Notes under the pieces: generated by a model
Told to the model about the DNA's origin: nothing
Seen by the model: the letters and a program-made list of their open reading frames with translations, nothing else
The model's database searches: none
Shown: piece by piece, positions 55,305-64,000 of the stretch
How positions within the stretch are numbered: position 1 is the stretch's first letter
Layout: every line of letters begins with the position of its first letter
Position numbers and translations under genes: made by a program
Assembly: GCA_023663615.1 (NCBI GenBank)
Contig: JAMPHA010000001.1
Coordinates: forward strand, 186,001-250,000
DNA length: 64,000 bases
Direction of reading: 5' to 3'
Origin: DLAJ01 sp023663615
GTDB taxonomy: Bacteria; Bacillota; Clostridia; Lachnospirales; Lachnospiraceae

Positions 55305-58268
55305 ATGATAAAAAAGATACAACATAACCGGAGAATCCGGCTGGGGATGCTGATCGTGATCTGTATGGGACTCATTCTATGGGGCGGACTTTACTATGTT
55401 TCCTCCCTGCGGACGAAACTGATGGAGCAGGCGGTTCATAATGTCTTGGCGGTGACCATCCAGCAGCGGCAGGCGTTTGATAATTTTCTTTCGGGGGACC
55501 GTGAGCGTCTCCATAGTTTTGCGCGCTATTTTGAGCAGAGCGCTTCCGGCGATGTGGAGCAGATGCAGAAGTGGCTGAATGCGTTCGGAGAGGTGGATGC
55601 TTTTTATTCGGTCATCAATTTAGAGACGGGTCAGTTCTACAACAATAAGACTTACGAGATTTATCAGATGGGGGACGAGGAACTGACGGTTTACCGGGGG
55701 CTTTCCGGGAGCGGCGTGCGCGATCCGTATACGGGATTGTACACGGATGATACGATGTTTGGCTATTATGAATGCTTTACTTTTGCGGACGGTGTGCCGG
55801 GATTGATCCAGAAAAGCTATGATTGTAGCAAGGTTTCTGAGGCGTTTTCCCTTTCTTTTTATAATGAGCAGGGACTTGCTTATGTGGTGAACCATAGGGG
55901 AGATATTCTCCTGCGGTCTGTCGGTATGCTCGGAGATCGTTTCTATGATAATATTTTTGATATTCTGGCAGGGCATAATGACGCGCAGACGAAGATTGAC
56001 AATTTTATCGAGGCGCTGGATCAGGAGGAGACGGGCAGTATCATATTTGCTGGGGACGGCGGGGAGTTCGTCTATACCTATGTTCCGGTGGAAAATGCGG
56101 AGGAATGGTATCTGGTTTCCGTTGTGCGCGAGAGTGCGATTACGGCGGAGGCGGATACCATTTTGCAAAAGTCGAGAATGGCGGTCGGGTTTTTGTTTGC
56201 CGTATTAGCCGTCTGCAGCATCGTGATCTTCTTTATCTGGCGGACGGACAGGGACATCAAGGCAAAAGAGAAGGAAATTGCTTATCAGGAGCAGCTTTTT
56301 GATATTTTTTCGACCTATCTGGCAAATAACACGGACGATATTTATATGATGCTGGACGCCGGAAAAAAGCAGATGGAGTATATCAGTCCCAATGCCGGGC
56401 GTATTCTGGGCGTTTCCGCTTCTGACGGCACCGATGAAACGCGGATCCTTAAGGGCGCGGTCTATGCGTCGGGAGAGGCGTTTGATCTTGAGGAGGTCTA
56501 TCGCTTAAAACCCGGCATGTCGCTTCCGGTGCTGACGGAGGAGTGGCACAATCCGAAGCGGGATGAGCATAAATTTTTCCGGATCAGCGTGTACTGTACG
56601 CTGGTACAGGAGGAACGCAAGATCATTTTTTATATTTCTGACCGGACAAAGGAGCGTGCGATTCAGGATACGCTGGCGGAGGCGCTTCGGATCGCACAGG
56701 TGGCGAACGAGGCAAAGAGTACGTTTCTCGGCAATGTCAGTCACGACATCCGCACACCCATGAATGCGATCATCGGGTTTGTCACGCTGCTGCAGGACGA
56801 GGCGGAGGAGCCGGAGCATGTGAGGGAATACGCGCGGCGGATCGACGCTGCCAGCCGGCATTTGCTTGGGCTGATCAATGATGTCTTAGATATGAATAAG
56901 ATTGAGAACGGAAGTGCGACGCTGAACATTTCCGAAATGAATCTTGCCGACGTGACCGACGAGATTAACGCGATCATCCGGCCGCAGACAAGGGCAAAGA
57001 ACCAGACGTTTGAAATCATTTCTTCCGCCATTGTCCATGAACATTTGCAGGCGGATAAGCTGCGCATCAATCAGATTCTGATCAATCTGTTGTCGAATGC
57101 CGTAAAGTATACGCCGGAGGGCGGGGTTATCAGAATGCGGCTGGATGAATTGCCGCAGGTGGCTCCCGATTACAGCCGCATCCGCTTTACGGTCAGCGAT
57201 AACGGTATCGGGATGAGCGAGGAATACCGGAAGGTCATTTTTGATCCTTTTACCAGAGAGAATACCGAGATCATCCGCCGGATTCAGGGAACGGGGCTGG
57301 GGATGGCGATCACCAAGAGTCTGGTCGATCTGATGAACGGGACGATCGAGGTGCAGAGCAGACCGGGCGAAGGCAGTGTGTTTACCGTGGAACTGGAACT
57401 GTATATCAGCGGAAAAGAGGACGATCCGGAGTTCTGGGCGCATCACGGTATCGGCAGGATGATCGTGGCGGATGACGACGAGGAGCTCTGCAAAAACATT
57501 GTCAAGGCGATGGAAAAGACCGGCGTTGCCATGGATTATGCGACAGACGGCGGAAGTGCGCTTCGGATGATGCGTGACGCCCGTGAAGCGGGCGCGCCCT
57601 ACCAGCTGATCCTGTTAGACTGGAAGATGCCGGATTTAGACGGATTAGAGACGGCGAGGCGGATCCGCAGGGACTATTCGGAGAAGATTCCGATCCTGCT
57701 CTTTACGGCATATGACTGGTCTGAGATCGAGGAGGAGGCGGAGGAGATCGGCGTAGCGCATTTCATGCCGAAACCGTTCTTTATGACGACCTTTAAGGAG
57801 GCAATCCGGCGTGTTATGGACAGCCGGAAAAAAGAAAAGGCACAGACAGACAGGACATTTGTAAAGGGGAAACGGATTCTTGTAGTGGATGATATTGAGG
57901 AGAACCGGCTTGTGCTGGTGAAAGTTTTGAACTCTTTGGGCGCAGAGTGCGATGTGGCGTGCGACGGGCAGGAAGCGGTGGATAAATTTGAGGCTTCCGG
58001 CCCCGGTACCTACGATCTGATTCTGATGGATGTGCAGATGCCCGTATTGGACGGATACGCCGCAACGCGCGCCATCCGCGCAAGCAGTCATCCGTCGGCG
58101 GGAACGCTGCCGATTGTCGCCATGACTGCCAACGCGTTTGTCGATGATGTTCGCGCGGCGCTGGAGTCCGGAATGGACGCGCACATTGCAAAGCCTGTCC
58201 GGATAGAGAAACTGCGGGCAACCCTGCAGGAAGTGTTTGACAGAAGAGAGCAGCAGGGGAAAGCGTGA
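55305..58268 (+). CDS. Hybrid sensor histidine kinase with two receivers (kinase 1)
   Basis: 987 residues. Two membrane helices (about 13-33 and 295-315) enclose an extracellular sensor of about 260 residues. A PAS-like region follows (about 335-440), then HisKA with the phosphoacceptor His480 in VSHDIRTPMNAI and HATPase_c (INLLSNAVKYTPEGG, GTGLGMAITKSL). Two receiver domains end the protein: REC1 (VADDDEEL, LLDWKMPDL, Lys in MPKPFF) and REC2 (VVDDIEEN, LMDVQMPVLDG, IAKP). Both acidic pockets are intact. It shares its kinase part with the second hybrid kinase at 60144. Its most direct partner is the Hpt protein downstream, so a His-Asp-His-Asp relay is expected. Confidence 0.93.
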   Translation: MIKKIQHNRRIRLGMLIVICMGLILWGGLYYVSSLRTKLMEQAVHNVLAVTIQQRQAFDNFLSGDRERLHSFARYFEQSASGDVEQMQKWLNAFGEVDAFYSVINLETGQFYNNKTYEIYQMGDEELTVYRGLSGSGVRDPYTGLYTDDTMFGYYECFTFADGVPGLIQKSYDCSKVSEAFSLSFYNEQGLAYVVNHRGDILLRSVGMLGDRFYDNIFDILAGHNDAQTKIDNFIEALDQEETGSIIFAGDGGEFVYTYVPVENAEEWYLVSVVRESAITAEADTILQKSRMAVGFLFAVLAVCSIVIFFIWRTDRDIKAKEKEIAYQEQLFDIFSTYLANNTDDIYMMLDAGKKQMEYISPNAGRILGVSASDGTDETRILKGAVYASGEAFDLEEVYRLKPGMSLPVLTEEWHNPKRDEHKFFRISVYCTLVQEERKIIFYISDRTKERAIQDTLAEALRIAQVANEAKSTFLGNVSHDIRTPMNAIIGFVTLLQDEAEEPEHVREYARRIDAASRHLLGLINDVLDMNKIENGSATLNISEMNLADVTDEINAIIRPQTRAKNQTFEIISSAIVHEHLQADKLRINQILINLLSNAVKYTPEGGVIRMRLDELPQVAPDYSRIRFTVSDNGIGMSEEYRKVIFDPFTRENTEIIRRIQGTGLGMAITKSLVDLMNGTIEVQSRPGEGSVFTVELELYISGKEDDPEFWAHHGIGRMIVADDDEELCKNIVKAMEKTGVAMDYATDGGSALRMMRDAREAGAPYQLILLDWKMPDLDGLETARRIRRDYSEKIPILLFTAYDWSEIEEEAEEIGVAHFMPKPFFMTTFKEAIRRVMDSRKKEKAQTDRTFVKGKRILVVDDIEENRLVLVKVLNSLGAECDVACDGQEAVDKFEASGPGTYDLILMDVQMPVLDGYAATRAIRASSHPSAGTLPIVAMTANAFVDDVRAALESGMDAHIAKPVRIEKLRATLQEVFDRREQQGKA

Positions 58269-58425
58269 GCCTGGCGGAAAGGGAACCGCCGGGCAGGAGA
58301 GAAGCGTGAGTCTGACAGAAAGGGAACCGCCGGGCAGGAGAAAAGCGTGAGTCTGACAGAAAGGGAACCGCGGGCAGGAGAGAGGCGTGAGCCTGACGGA
58401 AAAAGGAAGGGAGAGGAGTGGAATC
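58266..58425. repeat. 41-bp tandem repeat between kinase 1 and the Hpt gene
   Basis: Three units of 41, 41 and 40 bp (beginning GTGAGTCTGACAGAAAGGGA and containing CCGCCGGGCAGGAG) are followed by a partial fourth that ends at the ribosome-binding site of the Hpt gene. Confidence 0.9.
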
Positions 58426-58788
58426 ATGAGTTTATTGGAAGAGTTACGGACATTGGATGTGGATGTGGACGAAGGGCTGGAGCGTGTGATGGATGACGAG
58501 CCGCTGTATGAAACGATGCTGGGGATGTTCCCGGAGCGGGTGGCAAGCCATCCGATCGCACCGGAGGATTTTGATGCGGAGGATGTGAGCGCACTGACCG
58601 CCAAGGTGCATACCTTAAAAGGGGTAACCGGAAATCTGGCGATGACACAGCTCTTTAAGGGATATGTGCAGACATTGGATCGGCTGCGCGCCGGGCAGGC
58701 AAAGGAAGCCGCGAAAGCCTATGAGCAGATCGTGCCGGCACAGAAGGCGATCCTGGAATGTATTGAGCGATTCACAATCACCGGTTAA
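58426..58788 (+). CDS. Histidine-containing phosphotransfer (Hpt) protein
   Basis: 120 residues, all helical. The Hpt site is KVHTLKGVTGNL, where the His is the phosphoacceptor, with MDDEPLYETMLGMF before it. It should move phosphate between the receivers of the hybrid kinases and the response regulator downstream. The start at 58426 has GGGAGAGG upstream; an in-frame GTG 13 codons earlier lies inside the 41-bp repeat. It sits between the first hybrid kinase and the HD-GYP regulator. Confidence 0.88.
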   Translation: MSLLEELRTLDVDVDEGLERVMDDEPLYETMLGMFPERVASHPIAPEDFDAEDVSALTAKVHTLKGVTGNLAMTQLFKGYVQTLDRLRAGQAKEAAKAYEQIVPAQKAILECIERFTITG

Positions 58789-58879
58789 GAAGACGCAGAG
58801 GAACGCACATGCGTGAATGCTTTTGGGGCGATTCGCAATCGCATGGTTAAGAAGAGGAAGAGAAAGGAGAAGGTGGAAT

Positions 58880-59983
58880 ATGGAGACAAAGAATCAATGT
58901 CGGACAGAGAGCGGCGCGGCGGATCAGATTTTGATCGTGGATGATGATCCGGTCAACCGCAGCATATTAAAGAAATTGTTTTCTTCTTTTTATACGGTTA
59001 TAGAGGCGGAGGACGGACAGGCGGGAATGGAGCAGATTCTGCATGCGGATAGCGGACTGTGCGCGATCCTGTTGGACGTGATGATGCCCGGAATGGATGG
59101 GATCGAGGTGTTAAGACGGCTCAAAGAACTGGGGCTTTTGGAGAAAATACCGGTATTCCTTATTACGGCGGACAACAGCGCAGGCATGATGAAAGAGGCC
59201 TATGAGCTGGGTGTCATGGATATTATCAGCAAGCCGGTGGTGTCCTATATGGTCGTGCGCCGTGTCCGGTCGGTTGTGGAGTTGTTTGAGGCGCGGAAAC
59301 ATTTAAGCGGCGTAGTGGAAAGGCAGAATGCAGAGCTGCTGGAGCAGGCGGAAAAGATCATTCAGCTCAATCAGGGCATGATCGAAGCGCTGGCAACCGC
59401 TATTGAGTTTCGAAACGAGGAATCCGGCGGACATGTGCAGCGTATCAGTATGATCACGAGACTGCTTTTGGAGAACACCGTGTTCGGAGAACATCTTGAC
59501 AGGAAGGAGATCGACCATATTGCGCTTGCCGCTGTCATGCATGACGTGGGAAAGATCACGATCCCGGATGCGGTACTGACGAAGCCGGGAAAACTCACGC
59601 CGGAGGAGTATGCGGTCATGAAGAATCATACCACGAACGGCGTGGCGCTTCTGGAGAGTATTCCCCAGCTTCGCGACAGTGAAATTTACGGATATGCCTG
59701 CGATATTGCGCGCCATCATCATGAGCGCTGGGACGGCGGCGGGTATCCGGATGGATTAAAAGGAGACGAGATTTCGCCGTGGGCGCAGGTCGTTTCTCTG
59801 GCGGATGTCTATGATGCTCTGAGCTGCAGGCGGGTTTATAAGCCGCCGTTCCCCAGGGAAAAGGTGCGGGAAATGATCTGCGGCGGGCAGTGCGGAATCT
59901 TCAACCCGCAGCTATTGGATAGTTTTTTTGCCGTGGAAGACAAAATATATGAATTGTACCGTGAACTGCCGGAAGCACAGTGA
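58880..59983 (+). CDS. Response regulator with HD-GYP output domain
   Basis: 367 residues. The receiver (QILIVDDDPVNRSILK, ILLDVMMPGMDG, phosphoacceptor Asp in LLDV, conserved Lys in ISKPV) is followed by a coiled-coil linker. The HD-GYP phosphodiesterase domain contains HD (VMHDVGKITIPD) and HHHERWDGGGYPDGL, the HD-GYP signature. It should hydrolyse cyclic di-GMP when phosphorylated. ATG 58880 has AAAGGAGAAGGTGG upstream. It is the expected end of the phosphorelay formed with the hybrid kinases and Hpt protein. Confidence 0.92.
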   Translation: METKNQCRTESGAADQILIVDDDPVNRSILKKLFSSFYTVIEAEDGQAGMEQILHADSGLCAILLDVMMPGMDGIEVLRRLKELGLLEKIPVFLITADNSAGMMKEAYELGVMDIISKPVVSYMVVRRVRSVVELFEARKHLSGVVERQNAELLEQAEKIIQLNQGMIEALATAIEFRNEESGGHVQRISMITRLLLENTVFGEHLDRKEIDHIALAAVMHDVGKITIPDAVLTKPGKLTPEEYAVMKNHTTNGVALLESIPQLRDSEIYGYACDIARHHHERWDGGGYPDGLKGDEISPWAQVVSLADVYDALSCRRVYKPPFPREKVREMICGGQCGIFNPQLLDSFFAVEDKIYELYRELPEAQ

Positions 59984-60143
59984 GCTTTTCGTAACGTTTA
60001 CGCAATACGTTGACGCAGAAGGCGTCTTTCAGACGACAGCGGGATTTTCTATTATAATTTACGATAAAACAGGCGGAGAGGAGTGGGAACATGCGGTTCA
60101 ACACACCTGACGTCTGCCTGAGAAAGAGAATGGAGCATATAAC

Positions 60144-63100
60144 ATGTATCATTGCCAGATTCAATTTTATCTGATCGGCGCGCCGGACGCCGCATTTACG
60201 CTCATAAAAAAAGCTGCGCCGCTCGACCGGTTTACGCATATGTTTTGGGAAAGCGCCGGACCGGAGGCGGAAAAAGCGGCGAAGGCGGACGTGCTGGTCT
60301 TCAATCTGTGCGGGATGGACGGGGACAAAACGCTGCGTATGCTTGCCGGATATAAGAAAAAGAATGCGGAGCTGATTGTGCTTGCAGACAGGGAATCCGC
60401 CGCGCTGCCGCGCGTCTTATCCACAGCCGGGATTGAGGATTTATGGCTCCTGCCGATGACGCGGGAGGAACTGGAATTCCGCTTCCGGAAATGGCAGATG
60501 GATTATAAGCGGAAATGTGATTTCTGGCAGACAGAACAGTTTATGGACATTTGCATCAACAGCTCCCCGAACCTGATCTGGTTCAAGGATAAAGACGGGG
60601 TACATGAACTTGTCAACGAGAGCTTTTGCAGGGCGGTCAATAAGACAAAAGCGCAGGTGCAGGGGCAGAGGCACGCCTATATCTGGGATGTGGAGCAGGA
60701 CGATCCGGCATGTATCGAGTCGGAGCGGGAAGTAATGCGCAAAAGAGAGACCTGCGTGGCGAGAGAATTTGTCAGGACCGGCGACGGCGAGAGGACGCTG
60801 ACGACCTACAAATCCCCGCTCTATGACTGGGATGGGAGCGTTATGGGAACGGTCGGCGTCGCGGTCGATATTACGAAGGAGCAGGCGTATGAACAGGAGA
60901 TCGTAGAGAAAAACCGGACGATGGAAATGCTTTTTTCCACCATGGACTGCGGCGTGATGTGCCACAGTATGGACGGCGCGCGGATCATCAGCGTCAACCG
61001 GGCGGCGTTAAAGCTTTTGGGTTACGAATCGCAGGAAGAACTGACGGCGGACGGATTTGATCTGATCGCAAAGACCGTCGTGGAGGAGGACAAAGGAAAA
61101 CTGCGGGAGAGCATCAGCTCCCTGAAAAAAACAGGGGACAGTGTCAGTGTCGAGTACCGCGTTCAGCATAAAAACGGGAAACGCCTGCATATTTTGGGAA
61201 ATATTAAGATCATCGAGGAAGGCGGCGAACGCTACTACCAGCGGTTCCTGCTGGATTTTACCGCCCAGAAATTAAAAGATGAACAGAAGTGGGAAAAAAA
61301 GAACCGGGAAATCCGCTATCAGGAGCAGATGTTCGAACTGTTCTCCACATTTTTATCGGATAATATGGACGACGTCTATATGATGCTTGATGAGGATGGA
61401 AAAAAGGCGGAGTTTGTCAGCACGAATGTGGAACGCGTGCTGGGCGTTGCGCGCTCCACCGTCATGGAAGATGTAAGGAAGATCGGGCGCGCAAGTTATG
61501 TCACGGCAAATGAAATCGGCATGAAAGATCTGGCGGCGCTCACGCCGGGCATGTCGTGGGAGCCGATGGAGACAGAGCGCATTCATCAAAAGACCGGGGA
61601 GCGCAAATGGTTCCGCGAAAGCGTTTACTGCGTGCTGGTCCAGGGAATCAAAAAGATTGTCATTTATATTTCAGACCGGACAAAGGAACGGCAGATTCAG
61701 AATACGCTTTCCGAGGCGCTGAACATGGCGCAGATGGCAAATAAGGCAAAAAGTACGTTTTTGGGCAGCGTCAGCCATGACATCCGCACGCCCATGAATG
61801 CGATCATGGGTTTTCTTCCCTTGCTGGAGGAGGAGGCGGATCATCCGGAACAGGTGCGGGAATATACGCGAAAAGTGTCTGCCGCCAGCAGACATTTACT
61901 GGGATTGATCAATGACGTGCTGGATATGAATAAGATCGAGAGCGGCGCGGCGGCATTAACTATTTCGGAGCTGAATCTGGCAGAAATCGTTGATGAAATC
62001 AATACGATCATCCGTCCGCAGGCGGATGCCAAAAAACAGAAATTTGAGATTTCCGTTCTGTCCTTAACAAACGAACATCTGCTGGGGGACAAGCTGCGGA
62101 TCAGCCAGATCCTGATCAACATTTTGTCAAACGCGGTAAAATATACACAGGACGGCGGGTATATCAAGCTGACGGTGGAGGAGCTGCAGCGGATGAGTGA
62201 CGGCTACAGCCGTATTCAATTTACCATCCGTGATAACGGGCAGGGTATGAGCAGGGAGTATCAGAAGATCCTGTTTGAGCCGTTCAGCCGGGAACAGAAT
62301 ACGGCATGGAATAAAACGCCGGGAACGGGACTCGGCATGACGATCACAAAAAGCCTGGTCGATCTGATGCATGGTTCCATCAAAGTAACGAGCAGTCCGG
62401 GTAAGGGAAGCACCTTTGTGGTCGAGCTGGGACTGCGCAGCCAGAACAGGGCGGACGATCCTGCGTTTTGGAGTAAACGCGGCATCAGGCGCATGATCGT
62501 TGCGGATAAGGAGAAGGAGAACTGCCGTGATATTGTAAAGAAGATGGCGGATGTCGGCGTGGAAGTCCAATATACGGTCAGCGGCGGAGAAGCTGTCACA
62601 ATGATCCGGCGCGCGCAGGAGGAAGGCAGGCCCTACGATCTGATCCTGCTGGATTGGGAAATGCCTGATTTAGACGGGCGGCATGCGGTACAGATGATCC
62701 GGGAAAAAGCTTCCCGAAAGGAGACGCAAAAAGAACCGATCCTGCTGTTCACCGCCTATGATTTCAGGGGCATCGAGCGGGAGTCACAGGAGATCGGAGG
62801 TGGGCACTTTCTGCAAAAGCCGTTTTTTATGAGCAGCTTCCGGGAGGCGGTCTGTAAGCTGACAGATACACAGCAGAAGCGTGTCCCGATTGGCAATGAA
62901 AAAGAGTTCATCGCCGGAAAACGCGTTCTCGTGGCAGAGGATATTGATATTAACCAGATGGTGCTGGTAAAGCTGTTAGGTACGCTGGAGGCGGAATGCG
63001 ATATTGCGGAGAACGGTCTGCAGGCGGTCGAGCGGTTTGAAAATGCGCCGGAAGATTTTTATGATCTGATCCTGATGGATATTCAGATGCCTGTCATGGA

Positions 63101-63320
63101 CGGCTATGAGGCGACGAGAAAAATCCGCGCAGGCGCACATCCTGCCGCGCGGACCATCCCGATCATCGCGATGTCTGCGAACGCGTTTGCGGATGATGTG
63201 CGGGACGCTTTGGATGCAGGCATGGATGCGCATATCTCCAAGCCGATCGTGTTTGAGCAGTTTAAGAGCACGCTCCGGGAAGTACTGGAGAGGAAAGGGC
63301 AGACGGGACAGACAGGATAA
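60144..63320 (+). CDS. Hybrid sensor histidine kinase with degenerate receivers (kinase 2)
   Basis: 1058 residues, cytoplasmic (no membrane helix). An N-terminal receiver-like domain (to about 120) lacks the phosphoacceptor Asp (VFNLCGMDGD reads Asn at the equivalent site). PAS domains follow (NLIWFKDKDGVHELVNESF; CGVMCHSMDGARIISVN). HisKA has His545 in VSHDIRTPMNAI, then HATPase_c (ILSNAVKYTQDGG, GTGLGMTITKSL). REC1 has ADKEKEN in place of an acidic pair, with the target Asp kept (LLDWEMPDLDG). REC2 is intact (VAEDIDIN, LMDIQMPVMDGYEA, ISKP). From the third PAS on it closely resembles kinase 1, so the two are paralogues. It is the last gene of the signalling cluster. Confidence 0.92.
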   Translation: MYHCQIQFYLIGAPDAAFTLIKKAAPLDRFTHMFWESAGPEAEKAAKADVLVFNLCGMDGDKTLRMLAGYKKKNAELIVLADRESAALPRVLSTAGIEDLWLLPMTREELEFRFRKWQMDYKRKCDFWQTEQFMDICINSSPNLIWFKDKDGVHELVNESFCRAVNKTKAQVQGQRHAYIWDVEQDDPACIESEREVMRKRETCVAREFVRTGDGERTLTTYKSPLYDWDGSVMGTVGVAVDITKEQAYEQEIVEKNRTMEMLFSTMDCGVMCHSMDGARIISVNRAALKLLGYESQEELTADGFDLIAKTVVEEDKGKLRESISSLKKTGDSVSVEYRVQHKNGKRLHILGNIKIIEEGGERYYQRFLLDFTAQKLKDEQKWEKKNREIRYQEQMFELFSTFLSDNMDDVYMMLDEDGKKAEFVSTNVERVLGVARSTVMEDVRKIGRASYVTANEIGMKDLAALTPGMSWEPMETERIHQKTGERKWFRESVYCVLVQGIKKIVIYISDRTKERQIQNTLSEALNMAQMANKAKSTFLGSVSHDIRTPMNAIMGFLPLLEEEADHPEQVREYTRKVSAASRHLLGLINDVLDMNKIESGAAALTISELNLAEIVDEINTIIRPQADAKKQKFEISVLSLTNEHLLGDKLRISQILINILSNAVKYTQDGGYIKLTVEELQRMSDGYSRIQFTIRDNGQGMSREYQKILFEPFSREQNTAWNKTPGTGLGMTITKSLVDLMHGSIKVTSSPGKGSTFVVELGLRSQNRADDPAFWSKRGIRRMIVADKEKENCRDIVKKMADVGVEVQYTVSGGEAVTMIRRAQEEGRPYDLILLDWEMPDLDGRHAVQMIREKASRKETQKEPILLFTAYDFRGIERESQEIGGGHFLQKPFFMSSFREAVCKLTDTQQKRVPIGNEKEFIAGKRVLVAEDIDINQMVLVKLLGTLEAECDIAENGLQAVERFENAPEDFYDLILMDIQMPVMDGYEATRKIRAGAHPAARTIPIIAMSANAFADDVRDALDAGMDAHISKPIVFEQFKSTLREVLERKGQTGQTG

Positions 63321-63360
63321 AGTTAAGGGAACGTTCGGAATAACAAGGCTGAAAGCAAGA

Positions 63361-63410
63361 GAAGAGACTGCCATTTGACAAGCAATAGCAGTCCCTTCTT
63401 TCTTTTTTAG
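63361..63410 (+). terminator. Terminator after hybrid kinase 2
   Basis: GACTGC (63366-63371) pairs with GCAGTC (63388-63393), extended by GAAG/CTTC with one A.C mismatch, followed by a T-rich run. It also lies at the end of the convergent arabinanase-like gene. Confidence 0.75.
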
Positions 63411-63419
63411 GATTCCTTT

Positions 63420-64000
63420 TTAGGATTCACTGTTCATATACAGCGGCCATCCGGTCGTCTGCCCCATTGCCGTGACGGTCGTGCCGACGCAGTTCTTATT
63501 GTCGAGCCACGAGACCGCGGCGACGCCGTAATAGGTGTCATAGCCGTCGATGTCGAGTCTGATATAGCGGTCCCCGTACATCATCCAGCTTCCGGCGGCG
63601 TCTCCCGTGATCGTGCCGTCCTCATGTAACGTGACGTAGACCGCCGTTGTCGTGACGTACGGATCGCCGGCAAGGACAAGCTGGAACACGTTGTCGTTTG
63701 CGAAGGATAAAAATTCTTCTTTGCTGACCGGACGGTCCGGTTCGCCCGCATAGCGGTTCGCATTGATGACAATGTCCCCGACCGAGTTCGTATAGTACTG
63801 GTGCGCCTGCATGAAGAACTGTGTGCTGGAAGCCGCGAGCGGGTAGCCGTTGTCGCATTCCGCCGTTTTGTCATTTTGCATGGCGAGTGTCCGCACCATC
63901 AGCATGGCAATGTTTACGCCGTCGCTCGTCGTGTAGAGATCCCCGTGTCCCGGCGCGTGGATGTCGAAATCATAGTCCGCCCACTGGAAAGAGGACATTG
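63420..64000 (-). CDS. GH43-type arabinanase-like protein, C-terminal part (5' end outside window)
   Basis: The minus-strand frame runs off the right edge; the first ATG seen inside (MSSFQWADYDFDIHAPGHGD) is probably internal. Its 190 visible residues include HAPGHGDLYTTSDGVNIAML, a conserved His/Gly/Asp stretch of GH43 arabinan-degrading enzymes. The C-terminal beta domain follows (GSWMMYGDRYIRLDIDGYDT, GQTTGWPLYMN), like the C-terminal domain of endo-arabinanases. It would release arabinose, which araA (21117) could use. Family assignment is moderately sure. Confidence 0.6.
   Translation of the reverse strand, partial: MSSFQWADYDFDIHAPGHGDLYTTSDGVNIAMLMVRTLAMQNDKTAECDNGYPLAASSTQFFMQAHQYYTNSVGDIVINANRYAGEPDRPVSKEEFLSFANDNVFQLVLAGDPYVTTTAVYVTLHEDGTITGDAAGSWMMYGDRYIRLDIDGYDTYYGVAAVSWLDNKNCVGTTVTAMGQTTGWPLYMNSES

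Noticed and set aside
58266..58425. CRISPR array
   Set aside because: The units are directly adjacent with no unique spacers. No cas genes are present. The same applies to 8562-8752 and 49413-49520.

Overview
The window looks like a chromosome segment of a spore-forming, motile, Gram-positive anaerobe of the Clostridia, most likely Lachnospiraceae. The evidence is a spoIIAA-spoIIAB-sigF operon, spoVA genes, a ferritin-like spore coat protein, DUF4250 and DUF4364 proteins, and the rho-rpmE-yqhQ-prmC-prfA neighbourhood. The DNA is GC-rich by eye, apart from a clearly AT-rich island at about 16.7-19.4 kb. No tRNA, rRNA, CRISPR array or recognisable transposase was seen.

Layout. 0-7.7 kb: the end of a DUF342 protein, folC, a zinc-ribbon/TPR membrane protein, the forespore sigma-F operon, a PHP phosphoesterase and spoVAA-spoVAB. 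7.8-14.2 kb: an accessory block between spoVAB and spoVAC, with a metal-efflux operon (HMA chaperone, CPC-type P-type ATPase, ArsR repressor) and a MerR/TipAS-regulated ABC exporter. 14.4-19.9 kb: spoVAC, an AAA/DUF4143 ATPase, then an AT-rich island with a truncated XRE gene, an orphan ParA, a DUF3990 (ADP-ribosyltransferase-like) two-gene module and an XRE protein with a FlhA-like tail. 20-25 kb: an AraC regulator divergent from araA, a coat protein and a serine hydrolase. 25.4-30.3 kb: mnmA and sulfur amino-acid genes (metB-like, patB, cysK). 30.5-38.7 kb: DUF4250, a RACo-like corrinoid activator, a polysaccharide deacetylase, rarA, a phosphodiesterase, a radical SAM protein and malic enzyme. 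39-44.2 kb: rho, rpmE, yqhQ, prmC, prfA. 44.2-50.6 kb: a Fic protein, a chemoreceptor, a complete EcoRV-like restriction-modification pair, a P-loop kinase and an AraC regulator. 50.8-55.2 kb: a subtilase, an unknown secreted protein and a D,D-carboxypeptidase. 55.3-63.3 kb: a phosphorelay cluster (two hybrid histidine kinases, an Hpt protein, a receiver/HD-GYP protein). The window ends inside a probable GH43 arabinanase.

Three patterns cut across the annotation. First, a structured repeat of about 150 bp occurs twice (3494-3647 and 14926-15080). Each copy abuts the U-run of a terminator, and base changes between copies preserve four helices, which suggests a folded RNA or palindromic mobile element. 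Second, at least eight genes carry low-complexity insertions or tails at domain edges, most built from short in-frame DNA tandem repeats, and similar tandem repeats fill several intergenic spacers. This points to a genome-wide process that expands repeats. Third, several regulatory sites can be read directly: a 19-bp-spacer MerR promoter with a perfect dyad, an ArsR-type operator before the metal operon, and a ParA promoter with an internal palindrome.

All functions are inferred from sequence reading without database searches. Start codons were chosen from ribosome-binding sites and family N-termini.
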